From: JALYXV01 sp963791545
GTDB taxonomy: Bacteria > Actinomycetota > Acidimicrobiia > Acidimicrobiales > Palsa-688
Length of the DNA: 64,000 bases
Direction: 5' to 3'
Assembly (NCBI GenBank): GCA_963791545.1
Contig: CAWBSR010000018.1
Location: 62,001 to 126,000 of the forward strand
Shown: piece after piece, positions 43,448-51,161 of the stretch
Layout: each line of letters begins with the position of its first letter
How positions within the stretch are numbered: position 1 is the stretch's first letter
Translations under genes and position numbers: made by a program
Notes under the pieces: model-generated
What the model saw: the letters and a program-made list of their open reading frames with translations, nothing else
Databases searched by the model: none
Told to the model about the DNA's origin: nothing

Positions 43448-44137
43448 ATGGCCCGCCCCCGCAAGACGACCGCAGACCCGACTGTCATGGTGGGCTACAC
43501 CCGATGCAGCACCGAGGAGCAGGCCGATTCGGGGCTCGGGATCGCCGCCCAAGAGGCCGCTATCCGGGCAGAGTGTGAGCGCCGCGGTTGGACCTTGGCC
43601 GCCATCCACACCGACGCCATCTCCGGCAAGTCAGTGGCCAACCGCCCCGGCCTCGCCGCCGCCCTGACCGCCGTGGAGACCGGCGCCGCCGCCGGGATCG
43701 TCGTGGCCAAGCTCGACCGCCTCTCGCGCTCCCTCGCCGACTTCGCCAGTCTCATGGCCCGGGCCCAGGCCGCCGGCTGGAACCTCGTCGCCCTCGACCT
43801 CGGCATAGACCTGGCATCCGCGGCCGGCGAGTTCATGGCCAACGTCATGGCCTCAGCAGCCCAGTGGGAGCGGCGGATCATCGGGCAGCGGACCCGCGAC
43901 GCTCTGGCCGTCAAGCGGGCCTCAGGCGTCCGTCTGGGGCGCCCTGCCGTCCTCGAAGGCGCGGTTCGGGCTCGCATCCTGTCCGCCTACGAGGCTGGCG
44001 CCGGATGGTCGGCCATCGCTCGGGATCTCAACGCCGACGGCGTGGCCACCGCTCACCAGGGGCATCGTTGGTACCCCTCGACGGTGCGGGCCGTGGTCAT
44101 AGCTGCAGCCGAGATCGAGGCTGCACGGGCATCGTGA
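43448..44137 (+). CDS. Small serine recombinase (resolvase/invertase type)
   Basis: A 229-residue recombinase. The resolvase domain begins MVGYTRCSTEEQ with the catalytic Ser near residue 23; VVAKLDRLSRSLADF and EFMANVMASAAQWERRIIGQRTRDAL follow; the C-terminus carries an HTH (YEAGAGWSAIARDLNADGV) and a recombinase-domain-like WYPSTVRAVV. It is shorter than integrases. It could resolve element dimers or be left from another insertion. No second pair of att sites was recognised for it. Confidence 0.88.
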   Translation: MARPRKTTADPTVMVGYTRCSTEEQADSGLGIAAQEAAIRAECERRGWTLAAIHTDAISGKSVANRPGLAAALTAVETGAAAGIVVAKLDRLSRSLADFASLMARAQAAGWNLVALDLGIDLASAAGEFMANVMASAAQWERRIIGQRTRDALAVKRASGVRLGRPAVLEGAVRARILSAYEAGAGWSAIARDLNADGVATAHQGHRWYPSTVRAVVIAAAEIEAARAS

Positions 44138-44722
44138 CCTGTCTCCTGCTTAGAGGTCAGGCGTAACGCCCCCTGTTGACTGATCCCGTCCCTGATGGGC
44201 CGCGCGCGGTCCCCGCTGACCAGCACCTATGGCATTCCGGAGCGCTTGGAGCGATTGCGTCGCCCTGGACCACCTACCGCTTGGCGGTGCTCAGCGAGGA
44301 TGCCGAAACCGCTGCTATAGGTCTCGCGGAAGGCCAGCGCGAGGGGGGTATATGGGGGGTGGCGTAGGCGACCGCTAGGGGGGTCGCGGTCAACCAGGAT
44401 GGCCCGTCGGCCATCCCGAGCGGCCCGCCAGCCGGACGGGCCTCAGCCTCACGTATCGCCTCCGGCAACGCATCCTCCGACACCAGCTTGATCTGCCCCT
44501 GCACGGCGATATGGGTCGGGGCGTCAAGTCCCTTCAGCCGGGCCCAACGGGCGTGCACCCCGGCACAAGCGGGTCAAGATCCGGGCCGGGCGGCGGGCGG
44601 CGTAGGGTTCCACTTAGGTTTCGGCATGGGAAACTGTGGCCGGCAATCGTTCTCCGGTACGTTCGGCACTGGTGGCCTGGAGACCCTAGCTCCATCTCTG
44701 TAGGCCATGAGCGCCCACTGTA
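44138..44722. other. Gene-poor right end of the element
   Basis: No intact gene is convincing. On the minus strand 44430-44558 reads HARWARLKGLDAPTHIAVQG and then EAIREAEA, a pattern seen at the C-terminus of small phage packaging or DNA-binding proteins, but both ends are broken. In the circular form this region would lie directly upstream of the integrase and should hold its promoter. Confidence 0.45.
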
Positions 44723-44733
44723 CGCCAACTTCG
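44723..44733. other. Right attachment core (attR)
   Basis: CGCCAACTTCG, identical to 33330-33340. Left of it is element DNA, right of it the original yebC 3' end. Bases before the core (GTA) differ from those at the left junction (CTT), which limits the shared core to 11 bp. Confidence 0.85.
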
Positions 44734-44777
44734 GTGTGAGTATCCCTGACAACATCCTGGAGCTGGTCGAGGCGTAG
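44724..44777 (+). pseudogene. Displaced native 3' end of yebC
   Basis: In frame with the core this reads ANFGVSIPDNILELVEA and a TAG stop, matching the usual end of YebC proteins and parallel to the tail now used by yebC (ANFDIPEEILAMELA). It is the chromosomal remainder after insertion. The next 88 bp lead to ruvC, as expected for an ancestral yebC-ruvC junction. Confidence 0.9.
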
Positions 44778-44865
44778 CGGCAAGGGGCGCACTCGATCAC
44801 CCATCCCAGTCCGCCTCACGATCCCATCCACCGCTGCCTGAAGAGAGGCGGCTATTGTCGAACGA

Positions 44866-45387
44866 GTGTTCGCACTCGGTATCGACCCCGGGTTGTCCCG
44901 CTGTGGCTACGGCCTGGTCGTCCGGAGCCGGGCGGGCCTGGCGGTGTTGTCGGCCGGGGTGATCCGGACCCCGCCGTCTGATCCACTGGCGAGCCGCCTG
45001 GCGGCGCTGTTCGGCGAACTGCGCCAACTCATGGCGGAAGCCCAGCCCGACGTGGTGGTCGTCGAACGTGTTCTTTTCCAGGCCAACGCCCGCACCGCGA
45101 TGTCGGTCGGGCAGGCGAGCGGGGTGGCGTTGGTGGCGGCGGCCGAGGCCGGCGTCGAGGTGATCCAGTACAGCCCCAATGAGGTCAAACAAGCGGTGAC
45201 CGGCTACGGCTCGGCGACCAAGGAGCAGGTACAACGCATGGTCCAATCGCTCCTGCACCTCCCCGAGCGGCCCCGGCCCCCCGACGTGGCCGACGCCCTG
45301 GCGCTGGCCATCTGCCATCTGACCGGCACCGGGCTCCGGGCCGCGGTGGCGGCAGCCGCCGTAGCCGGAGCGGGGGCGACGCCGTGA
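44866..45387 (+). CDS. ruvC: Holliday junction resolvase RuvC
   Basis: Endonuclease that cuts Holliday junctions. Catalytic acids are visible in FALGIDPGLSRCGYG (Asp7), VVVVERVLF (Glu) and the C-terminal PPDVADALALAICH (two Asp). GTG start 44866; length 173. It overlaps ruvA (GTGA). Insertion of the element separates it by 11.4 kb from its former upstream neighbour yebC, so it needs a promoter in the right end of the element or in the 88 bp before it; TATTGT at 44854-44859 is a possible -10. Confidence 0.95.
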   Translation: MFALGIDPGLSRCGYGLVVRSRAGLAVLSAGVIRTPPSDPLASRLAALFGELRQLMAEAQPDVVVVERVLFQANARTAMSVGQASGVALVAAAEAGVEVIQYSPNEVKQAVTGYGSATKEQVQRMVQSLLHLPERPRPPDVADALALAICHLTGTGLRAAVAAAAVAGAGATP

Positions 45388-46016
45388 TCGGCTCCCTCCG
45401 CGGCCTGCTGCTGGACCGAGCCCTGCGAGGCGACCATCCCAGTGGTGAGGCGCTGGTCGAGGTAGGAGGGGTCGGCTACCGGGTGCTGGTGCCGGCCTCC
45501 GCCCTGGCCCGGATGGGCGAGGTCGGCTCCGCGGTGTTCCTCCACATACACACCCACGTCCGGGAGGATGCCATCATCCTCTACGGTTTTCCGACGCGCG
45601 ACGAGCGCCAGTGCTTCGAGAGCCTGATCGCAGCCCATGGTGTCGGCCCCGCGGTGGCCTTGGCGCTGCTGTCGATCCACTCGCCGGTCGCCCTGCGCCG
45701 GGCGGTGGCCACCGAGGATGCCGCGGCGCTCACCCTGGTCCCCGGCGTAGGCGCCAAGACGGCCAGCCGGTTGCTCATCGAGTTGAAGAGCCGCCTCACC
45801 TTCGACCTCGACCCCGACCTAATCTCGGTCGGCAACGGCAACGGCGCCGGTCACGGGGGGCCCCATTTGAGCGCCCGCTCCGAGGTGCGCGTCGCCCTGG
45901 CGGGCCTGGGCTACGGGCCTGAGGAGGTCCGCGAGGCCATCAGCCGCCTGCCCGACGACGGGTCGCTGGAGGAACTGCTGCGCGCCGCGCTGCGCTGCCT
46001 GGCCGGCAACCGGTGA
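45384..46016 (+). CDS. ruvA: Holliday junction branch migration protein RuvA
   Basis: DNA-binding subunit of the RuvAB branch migration motor. N-terminal OB fold (MIGSLRGLLLD; VGGVGYRVLVP), helix-hairpin-helix motifs (IAAHGVGPAVALALLS and LVPGVGAKTASRLLIEL), and the C-terminal RuvB-binding domain (VRVALAGLGYGPEEVREAI). Length 210. Start and stop overlap ruvC and ruvB. Confidence 0.95.
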   Translation: MIGSLRGLLLDRALRGDHPSGEALVEVGGVGYRVLVPASALARMGEVGSAVFLHIHTHVREDAIILYGFPTRDERQCFESLIAAHGVGPAVALALLSIHSPVALRRAVATEDAAALTLVPGVGAKTASRLLIELKSRLTFDLDPDLISVGNGNGAGHGGPHLSARSEVRVALAGLGYGPEEVREAISRLPDDGSLEELLRAALRCLAGNR

Positions 46017-47062
46017 GAGAAGAGATCATCTCAGCCAACGGCCGCCCGGTCAGCGGAGCCGTCGCGGACCCCGTGGAGGCGGCCGAGGAAACCAACCTTC
46101 GCCCGCGGCGGCTGGCCGAGTTCGTGGGACAGGCCCAGCTCAAGGAGCACCTGGCCATCGTGTTGGAGGCGGCCCGGCGCCGGGGCCAGGCGGTCGACCA
46201 CCTGCTGTTCGCGGGCCCGCCCGGGCTGGGCAAGACCACCATGGCCGGCATCGTGGCGGCCGAAATGGGGGCGGGCCTGCGGATCACATCGGGCCCCGCC
46301 CTGGTCCGGGCGGGCGATCTGGCCGCCATCCTCACCGACCTGGCCGAAGGCGACGTGCTGTTTATCGACGAAATCCACCGCCTGGGCCGCGCCGTCGAGG
46401 AGATCATGTACCCGGCCATGGAGGATTTCGCCCTCGACATCGTGCTGGGCAAGGGACCAGCCGCCCGATCCATCCGGCTCGACCTGCCCCGGTTCACGCT
46501 CGTCGGCGCCACCACCAGGACGGGGCTCATCACGGGACCGCTGCGGGATCGCTTCGGCTTCGTCGCCCGGCTCGATTTCTACGAGCCCGGCGAGTTGGAG
46601 GCCATCATCCGCCGCTCGGCCCGCATCCTCGGCGTAAGCCTGGACGACGCCGGGGCCACCGAGATCGCGGGCCGCTCGCGGGGCACCCCCCGGATCGCCA
46701 ACCGCCTGCTTCGACGGGTCCGGGACTACGCCGAGGTGCGAGCCGACGGCCACATCACCAGGAGCCTGGCACGAGAGGGCCTCAAGGTATTCGGCGTCGA
46801 CGAACTCGGTTTGGACAAGGTCGACCGAGCCGTGCTCGGCGCCCTCTGCGCCCGTTTCGGCGGCGGGCCCGTCGGGCTGTCGACGCTGGCGGTGAGCGTG
46901 GGGGAGGAGCCCGACACGGTCGAGGACGTCTACGAGCCGTTCCTCATGCAGTTGGGCCTGCTCATGCGTACCCCGCGGGGTCGAGTCGCCACCCCGGCCG
47001 CCTGGCAGCACCTGGGCCTTGAGGCACCGGTCACCGGTCCTCCATCGCTGCCGTTCGATTGA
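46013..47062 (+). CDS. ruvB: Holliday junction helicase RuvB
   Basis: AAA+ motor of branch migration. LRPRRLAEFVGQ, Walker A AGPPGLGKTTMAG (about 66-78), Walker B DVLFIDEIHRL, sensor GATTRTGLITGPLRDRFG, and the winged-helix end (RTPRGRVATPAAWQHLG). Length 349. GTG 46013 overlaps the ruvA stop. It converges on the sigma factor gene 25 bp away. Confidence 0.96.
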   Translation: MREEIISANGRPVSGAVADPVEAAEETNLRPRRLAEFVGQAQLKEHLAIVLEAARRRGQAVDHLLFAGPPGLGKTTMAGIVAAEMGAGLRITSGPALVRAGDLAAILTDLAEGDVLFIDEIHRLGRAVEEIMYPAMEDFALDIVLGKGPAARSIRLDLPRFTLVGATTRTGLITGPLRDRFGFVARLDFYEPGELEAIIRRSARILGVSLDDAGATEIAGRSRGTPRIANRLLRRVRDYAEVRADGHITRSLAREGLKVFGVDELGLDKVDRAVLGALCARFGGGPVGLSTLAVSVGEEPDTVEDVYEPFLMQLGLLMRTPRGRVATPAAWQHLGLEAPVTGPPSLPFD

Positions 47063-47087
47063 CGGGCGCTGGCCCCGGCTGACGCAA

Positions 47088-48308
47088 TCAGCGAGCCCCG
47101 GAAAGGAGGCCCCCGAAGCCTTGGTGCAGCGCTCCTTGAGCGGCGTCGGCGACGCCACCGACGGTGGCCGTCCCTGCCGAGAGATCGGGCGCCGGGGCCG
47201 GGAGGGCGGGAAGGCCGGCGACCGAAACCGGCGGTACCGGGCCGACCCCCGCCAGGGACGGCAGGGTGGACGGGGTGGTCACCGTAACCGGCGGCAGGTC
47301 CAGTGTCCCGATGACCCCCGGGGAGGTCGGTGGCCTGCCACCAGCCGAGGGCGTCGACATCGCGGGAGCGGTGGTGCCTGCCGTCGTCTGCGCTGCCATG
47401 GTCGCCGCGGCCGGCGGGACGACCAGGGCTGGCGACGCCGAGAAGGCCAGCCCGGGGTTTGCAGGGGCCACGATCGTCGTCGTTGCCAACGCCGGGAAGG
47501 CGGCGCCGCCGCCACCGATGCGGGCCGGGTGGGTCCCGACGGGGACCTGGTGGGTCGGGTGGGCGGCCGGGGTGGGAACCGGAGCCCGGGCCGGCACCAC
47601 TGCGAGGGCCACTGCGGCCGCGGTCGCGGTCGCGGCGACCGCCAGAGTCGACGGCAACGGGTTCGAGGGCAGCCAGGTGGGTATCCGGTTGCGGGCCCGG
47701 CCCGCCAGCAGGATCACCCGGCCCAGCACCGGCAACGCGGTCAAGCCCGCCCGGTCGACCAGGTGGAACTCCCGGCGCAGGGCCCGCCGGGCTCGAAAGA
47801 GCAGCGTCTCGACTGTTCCCACGGTGACGCCGTAGTGGTCCGCGATCCGCTGATAGGACCAACCGTCGATCTCGCGTCGGTGTAGGACATCTTGATGCCG
47901 CGGCGCCAGGCGTGCCATCGCCGTGACCACCAGCGCCGCGTCTACGGCATCGACGATCTCGTCCTGGCCACCGGTCACCGCACCCAGATCGATGTCGCAG
48001 GCGGGCTCCGACCGCGACTGGCGGCGGTGGGAATCCACGCACAGCCGGGAGGCGATGACCGACACCCACGGATAGAACCGTAACTCGCCGCCCAGGTCGG
48101 GCAGCGCCGTCAGGGCCCGGGTGAAGGCCTCCTGGGCCACCTCCTCGGCGGTGTGCTGATCCCCGACCCGCTTGCGGCAGAAGCGTTCCAGCCGGTCGTG
48201 GTAGCGGCGGTACAACTCGTCGAACGCGGCGTCATCCCCGGCCTGAAAACGGCGCACCAGCGTCTGGTCGCGCTCCAGGTCAACGTCGTCCACGGGCAGC
48301 GCCACCAA
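47088..48308 (-). CDS. ECF-type sigma factor with C-terminal membrane-spanning extension
   Basis: The first 190 residues are an ECF sigma-70 factor: region 2 FDELYRRYHDRLERFCRKRVG, EEVAQEAFTRAL, and region 4 RIADHYGVTVGTVETLLFRARRAL. From about residue 225 a hydrophobic segment (STLAVAATATAAAVALAVV) is likely a membrane helix, followed by about 160 residues rich in Pro, Ala, Thr and Val. This fits a sigma factor tethered to the membrane, with the tail perhaps sensing outside signals; no separate anti-sigma gene is next to it. Start TTG 48308 or GTG 48305. Divergent from queA, 36 bp away. Confidence 0.85.
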   Translation of the reverse strand: MVALPVDDVDLERDQTLVRRFQAGDDAAFDELYRRYHDRLERFCRKRVGDQHTAEEVAQEAFTRALTALPDLGGELRFYPWVSVIASRLCVDSHRRQSRSEPACDIDLGAVTGGQDEIVDAVDAALVVTAMARLAPRHQDVLHRREIDGWSYQRIADHYGVTVGTVETLLFRARRALRREFHLVDRAGLTALPVLGRVILLAGRARNRIPTWLPSNPLPSTLAVAATATAAAVALAVVPARAPVPTPAAHPTHQVPVGTHPARIGGGGAAFPALATTTIVAPANPGLAFSASPALVVPPAAATMAAQTTAGTTAPAMSTPSAGGRPPTSPGVIGTLDLPPVTVTTPSTLPSLAGVGPVPPVSVAGLPALPAPAPDLSAGTATVGGVADAAQGALHQGFGGLLSGAR

Positions 48309-48344
48309 GCCCGTGAGGATAGCGCTCGACTAGACACGACGCCT

Positions 48345-49361
48345 GTGGAAGTGCCGGACTATCACCTGCCGCCGGAGGCCATCGCCCAGCGGCCCATCGA
48401 GCCGCGCCACGCGTCGCGCCTGTTGGTGTCCCTCGACCCCGGCGACGGGCCCCGTCACCTCCGGGTATCCGACCTGCCGGGCCTGCTCGAGGAGGGCGAC
48501 GTGTTGGTGGTCAACACCACCAAGGTCCTCCCGGCCCGGCTGCGGTTGCACAAGCGCAGCGGGGGCGCCGCCGAGGTCCTCCTGCTCGAACCCGCAGCCG
48601 GCGGCGGTATGGACTCCGACGAGTGGACGGCCCTCGTCCGGCCTGGGCGCCGGCTCCCGGCGGGCACAGTGCTGGTCCGGGGCGACCGGGAGCTGGTCGA
48701 GGTTGGCGAGGCGGTGGGCGGCGGGTGCCGTCGGGTCCGCTTGCTGCACGGCGACCAGACGGTGAGCGAACTGCTCGACGACATCGGCACCATCCCCCTG
48801 CCGCCCTACATCCATGAAGCCCTGGCCGACAGCGGTCGCTACCAGACGGTATACGCCGACCGCCCCGGTTCGGTGGCGGCGCCGACCGCCGGACTCCACC
48901 TCTCCGAGGACGTGCTGGCGGGTTGCGGTGCTCGCGGGGTGGCCCTGGCCACGGTCGACCTGGCGGTGGGGTTGGGAACGTTCCGGCCTCTCAGCACCAC
49001 CCGGGTGGAGGACCACGTGATGCATCACGAGCGCTACCTGGTCCCCGCCGCCACCATGGCCGCCTGCCGCCAGGCCCGGCGGGTGGTGGCCGTGGGCACC
49101 ACCACGGTGCGGGCCCTGGAATCGGCGGCGGCTACGGGGTCGCTGGAGGGGGACACCGGGTTGTACATCCAGGGCCGGTTCCCGTTCCAGGTCGTTGATG
49201 TGCTGCTCACCAACTTTCACCAGCCCCGGTCATCCCTGCTGGTACTGCTCGAAGCCTTTTGCGGTCCCCGCTGGCGCAACCTCTACCGGGCCGCCCTGGC
49301 CGAGGGTTACCGCTTCTTGTCCTTCGGCGATGCGATGCTGGTCGGGCGGTTACCAGCGTGA
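48345..49361 (+). CDS. queA: S-adenosylmethionine:tRNA ribosyltransferase-isomerase
   Basis: Makes epoxyqueuosine on tRNA by transferring the ribosyl part of AdoMet. The N-terminus reads DYHLPPEAIAQRPIEPRHASRLL; VLVVNTTKVLPARL, VAAPTAGLHL and LTNFHQPRSSLLVL are the conserved blocks. Start GTG 48345; 338 residues. Overlaps tgt (GTGA). Confidence 0.95.
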   Translation: MEVPDYHLPPEAIAQRPIEPRHASRLLVSLDPGDGPRHLRVSDLPGLLEEGDVLVVNTTKVLPARLRLHKRSGGAAEVLLLEPAAGGGMDSDEWTALVRPGRRLPAGTVLVRGDRELVEVGEAVGGGCRRVRLLHGDQTVSELLDDIGTIPLPPYIHEALADSGRYQTVYADRPGSVAAPTAGLHLSEDVLAGCGARGVALATVDLAVGLGTFRPLSTTRVEDHVMHHERYLVPAATMAACRQARRVVAVGTTTVRALESAAATGSLEGDTGLYIQGRFPFQVVDVLLTNFHQPRSSLLVLLEAFCGPRWRNLYRAALAEGYRFLSFGDAMLVGRLPA

Positions 49362-50458
49362 CCGCAACCCTCCGCCTTGACGTGGCTGCCACCGACGGTG
49401 ACGCCCGGACAGCGTCGGTTCACACCGGGCGCGGCGTTTTTCCCACCCCTTGCTTCATGCCGGTCGGCACCAGGGGAACCGTCCGCACCCTCGACGCCGG
49501 CGACCTCGCCGAGCTGGGCGCCCACGTGGTCCTGGCCAACACCTACCATCTGATGCTGCGGCCCGGGGCCGACATCGTGGCCGGGGCCGGGGGGCTGCAC
49601 GGGTTCAGCGGCTGGCGGCGCCACATGTTGACCGATTCCGGCGGCTACCAGGTCTTCTCGTTGCAGCCCCAGGTCGACGATGAGGGGGTGACCTTCCGGT
49701 CCACCTACGACGGCTCGATTCACCGCTTGACCCCGGAGGGGGCGGTGGCGGTGCAAGAGGCGCTGGGCGCCGACATCCAGATGGCGCTCGACATCTGCCC
49801 GGCGCTGCCCTCGACGCCCGAGGTGCTGCGCTCGGCGGTGGAGCGAACCGCGGCGTGGGCGGCCCGAGCCCGGAGGGCTCATCGGCGCGAAGGGCAGGCC
49901 ATCTTCGGGATCGTCCAAGGGGGAGCGGACGAGGCGCTGCGGGCCGAGAGCGCCGCCCGCACGGTGGCGATGGACTTCGACGGCTACGGGATCGGCGGGC
50001 TGTCAGTGGGCGAGCCCCGCTCGGAGATGCTCCCCGCCCTGGCGGCCGCGGTGGCCCAGCTCCCCGCCCACCAGCCCCGTTACCTCATGGGGGTGGGCGA
50101 CCCGGTGTCGATCGTCGAGGCGGTCGCCCTCGGCGTGGACATGTTCGACTGCGTGCTGCCGACCCGCCTCGGTCGCCATGGCACCGCCCTCACCAGTCGG
50201 GGCAAGGTCCAGATCCGCGGGGCCAAGATGGCCCGGGACAGCGGTCCCATCGACGAAACCTGCTGCTGCCGGACCTGTACCCGCCACAGCCGGGCCTACC
50301 TGCGCCACCTGTTCATGGTCGGCGAACCGTCGGGCCCTCGCCTGTTGACCTGGCACAACCTGGCCTGGCAGCTGGGTCTGATGGAGCAGATCCGCGAGGC
50401 GGTGACCGGGGGCCATCTGCGCCAGTTGCGGGCCCGGGTGGCCGCCACATGGGAGTGA
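49358..50458 (+). CDS. tgt: Queuine/preQ1 tRNA-guanine transglycosylase
   Basis: Exchanges guanine for a queuine precursor at the tRNA wobble position. Substrate site MLTDSGGYQVFSL, nucleophile region CVLPTRLGRHG with Asp in MFDCVLP, and the zinc site CCCRTC...H. The GTG at 49358 overlaps queA. Length 366. Together with queA this gives the late queuosine steps; the early preQ1 genes are not in this window. Confidence 0.95.
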   Translation: MTATLRLDVAATDGDARTASVHTGRGVFPTPCFMPVGTRGTVRTLDAGDLAELGAHVVLANTYHLMLRPGADIVAGAGGLHGFSGWRRHMLTDSGGYQVFSLQPQVDDEGVTFRSTYDGSIHRLTPEGAVAVQEALGADIQMALDICPALPSTPEVLRSAVERTAAWAARARRAHRREGQAIFGIVQGGADEALRAESAARTVAMDFDGYGIGGLSVGEPRSEMLPALAAAVAQLPAHQPRYLMGVGDPVSIVEAVALGVDMFDCVLPTRLGRHGTALTSRGKVQIRGAKMARDSGPIDETCCCRTCTRHSRAYLRHLFMVGEPSGPRLLTWHNLAWQLGLMEQIREAVTGGHLRQLRARVAATWE

Positions 50459-50543
50459 GGGAGGCAGGCCGCCAGCCGACCGAGACGGCTCCCGCGCTAA
50501 GGTCTGCCGGACTGCCGGGCCGCCTTCGAGGCGGCTGGTTTTC

Positions 50544-51158
50544 GTGCGCCCAATGACATTTCTCATCTTTCTCCCCTTCATCGTCATCTTGTACTTCCTC
50601 TTCTGGCGGCCCCAGCAACAGCGGGTGCGTCGTCAGCAGGAACTGATCAAAGCGATCGATGTCGGCGACCGGGTCGTGACCGCGGGCGGCCTCATCGGCC
50701 GGGTGGTCGAGGTCAACGATGACCGGATGTACCTGGAAGTGGCAGACGGCGTGGTGGTCGAGTTCTTACGGTTGGCGATCAGCCGCCGTCTCGACGAGGC
50801 GGACCCCGGGTTCTATGGGACGGGCCTCTTCGACGACGAGGAACTGGGCGAGGAGGATTACAGGGAGGGCGAGGCGGCCCAGGCGCAGGCCGGCGGGGCG
50901 GGCTCAGGTGCGGCGGAGTCAGGCGGGGCGGAGTCAGGCGGGGCGGAGTCAGGCGGGGGGGAGTCAGGCCGGGCGGATAGCCCCGCCCCGGCGTCGAGCG
51001 AACATGAAGTGGCGGCGACGGACGCTGGTGGGGTCACGCCGGAACCGGACCTCACGGCTGTGGTTGTCCAGCCCGTTGCGCCCGTTGCGCCCGTTGTCCC
51101 CAAAGGCACCATAGAGGAGGCAGCAGCAGCACCCGCCCCGGGGCAGGATCCCCACTGA
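50544..51158 (+). CDS. yajC: Preprotein translocase accessory subunit YajC, extended C-terminus
   Basis: Single-pass membrane protein associated with SecDF. The N-terminus FLIFLPFIVILYFLFWRPQQQR and GDRVVTAGGLIGRVVEV are diagnostic. It is about twice the usual length (204 against about 100): the extra C-terminus is acidic and has imperfect SGGAE repeats from 15-bp DNA repeats (about 50905-50970). Start GTG 50544 or ATG 50553. Three nt before secD. Confidence 0.92.
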   Translation: MRPMTFLIFLPFIVILYFLFWRPQQQRVRRQQELIKAIDVGDRVVTAGGLIGRVVEVNDDRMYLEVADGVVVEFLRLAISRRLDEADPGFYGTGLFDDEELGEEDYREGEAAQAQAGGAGSGAAESGGAESGGAESGGGESGRADSPAPASSEHEVAATDAGGVTPEPDLTAVVVQPVAPVAPVVPKGTIEEAAAAPAPGQDPH

Positions 51159-51161
51159 CCT

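Larger units (their letters stand above)
33330..44733 (+). mobile_element. Integrative element of about 11.4 kb inserted in the 3' end of yebC
   Basis: The interval between yebC and ruvC, genes normally adjacent, holds a large serine integrase at the left end, a coupled regulator/excision/replication operon and cargo. The ends share the 11-bp core CGCCAACTTCG (33330-33340 and 44723-44733). The left half continues with an element-encoded yebC tail and the right half with the displaced native tail, exactly what crossover within the core would leave. The excised circle would be 11,393 bp. No capsid, terminase large subunit, portal, relaxase or FtsK/TraB-type translocase is visible, so transfer would need a helper. 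The layout int-regulator-xis-primase-helicase recalls phage satellites and AICEs. Confidence 0.9.

Noticed and set aside
44176..44367. 63-codon frame near the right end of the element
   Set aside because: No ribosome site, no conserved features and Pro/Ala-rich composition; left unannotated.
47019..47885. Plus-strand frame opposite the sigma factor tail
   Set aside because: Low-complexity shadow of the Pro/Ala/Thr-rich extension.
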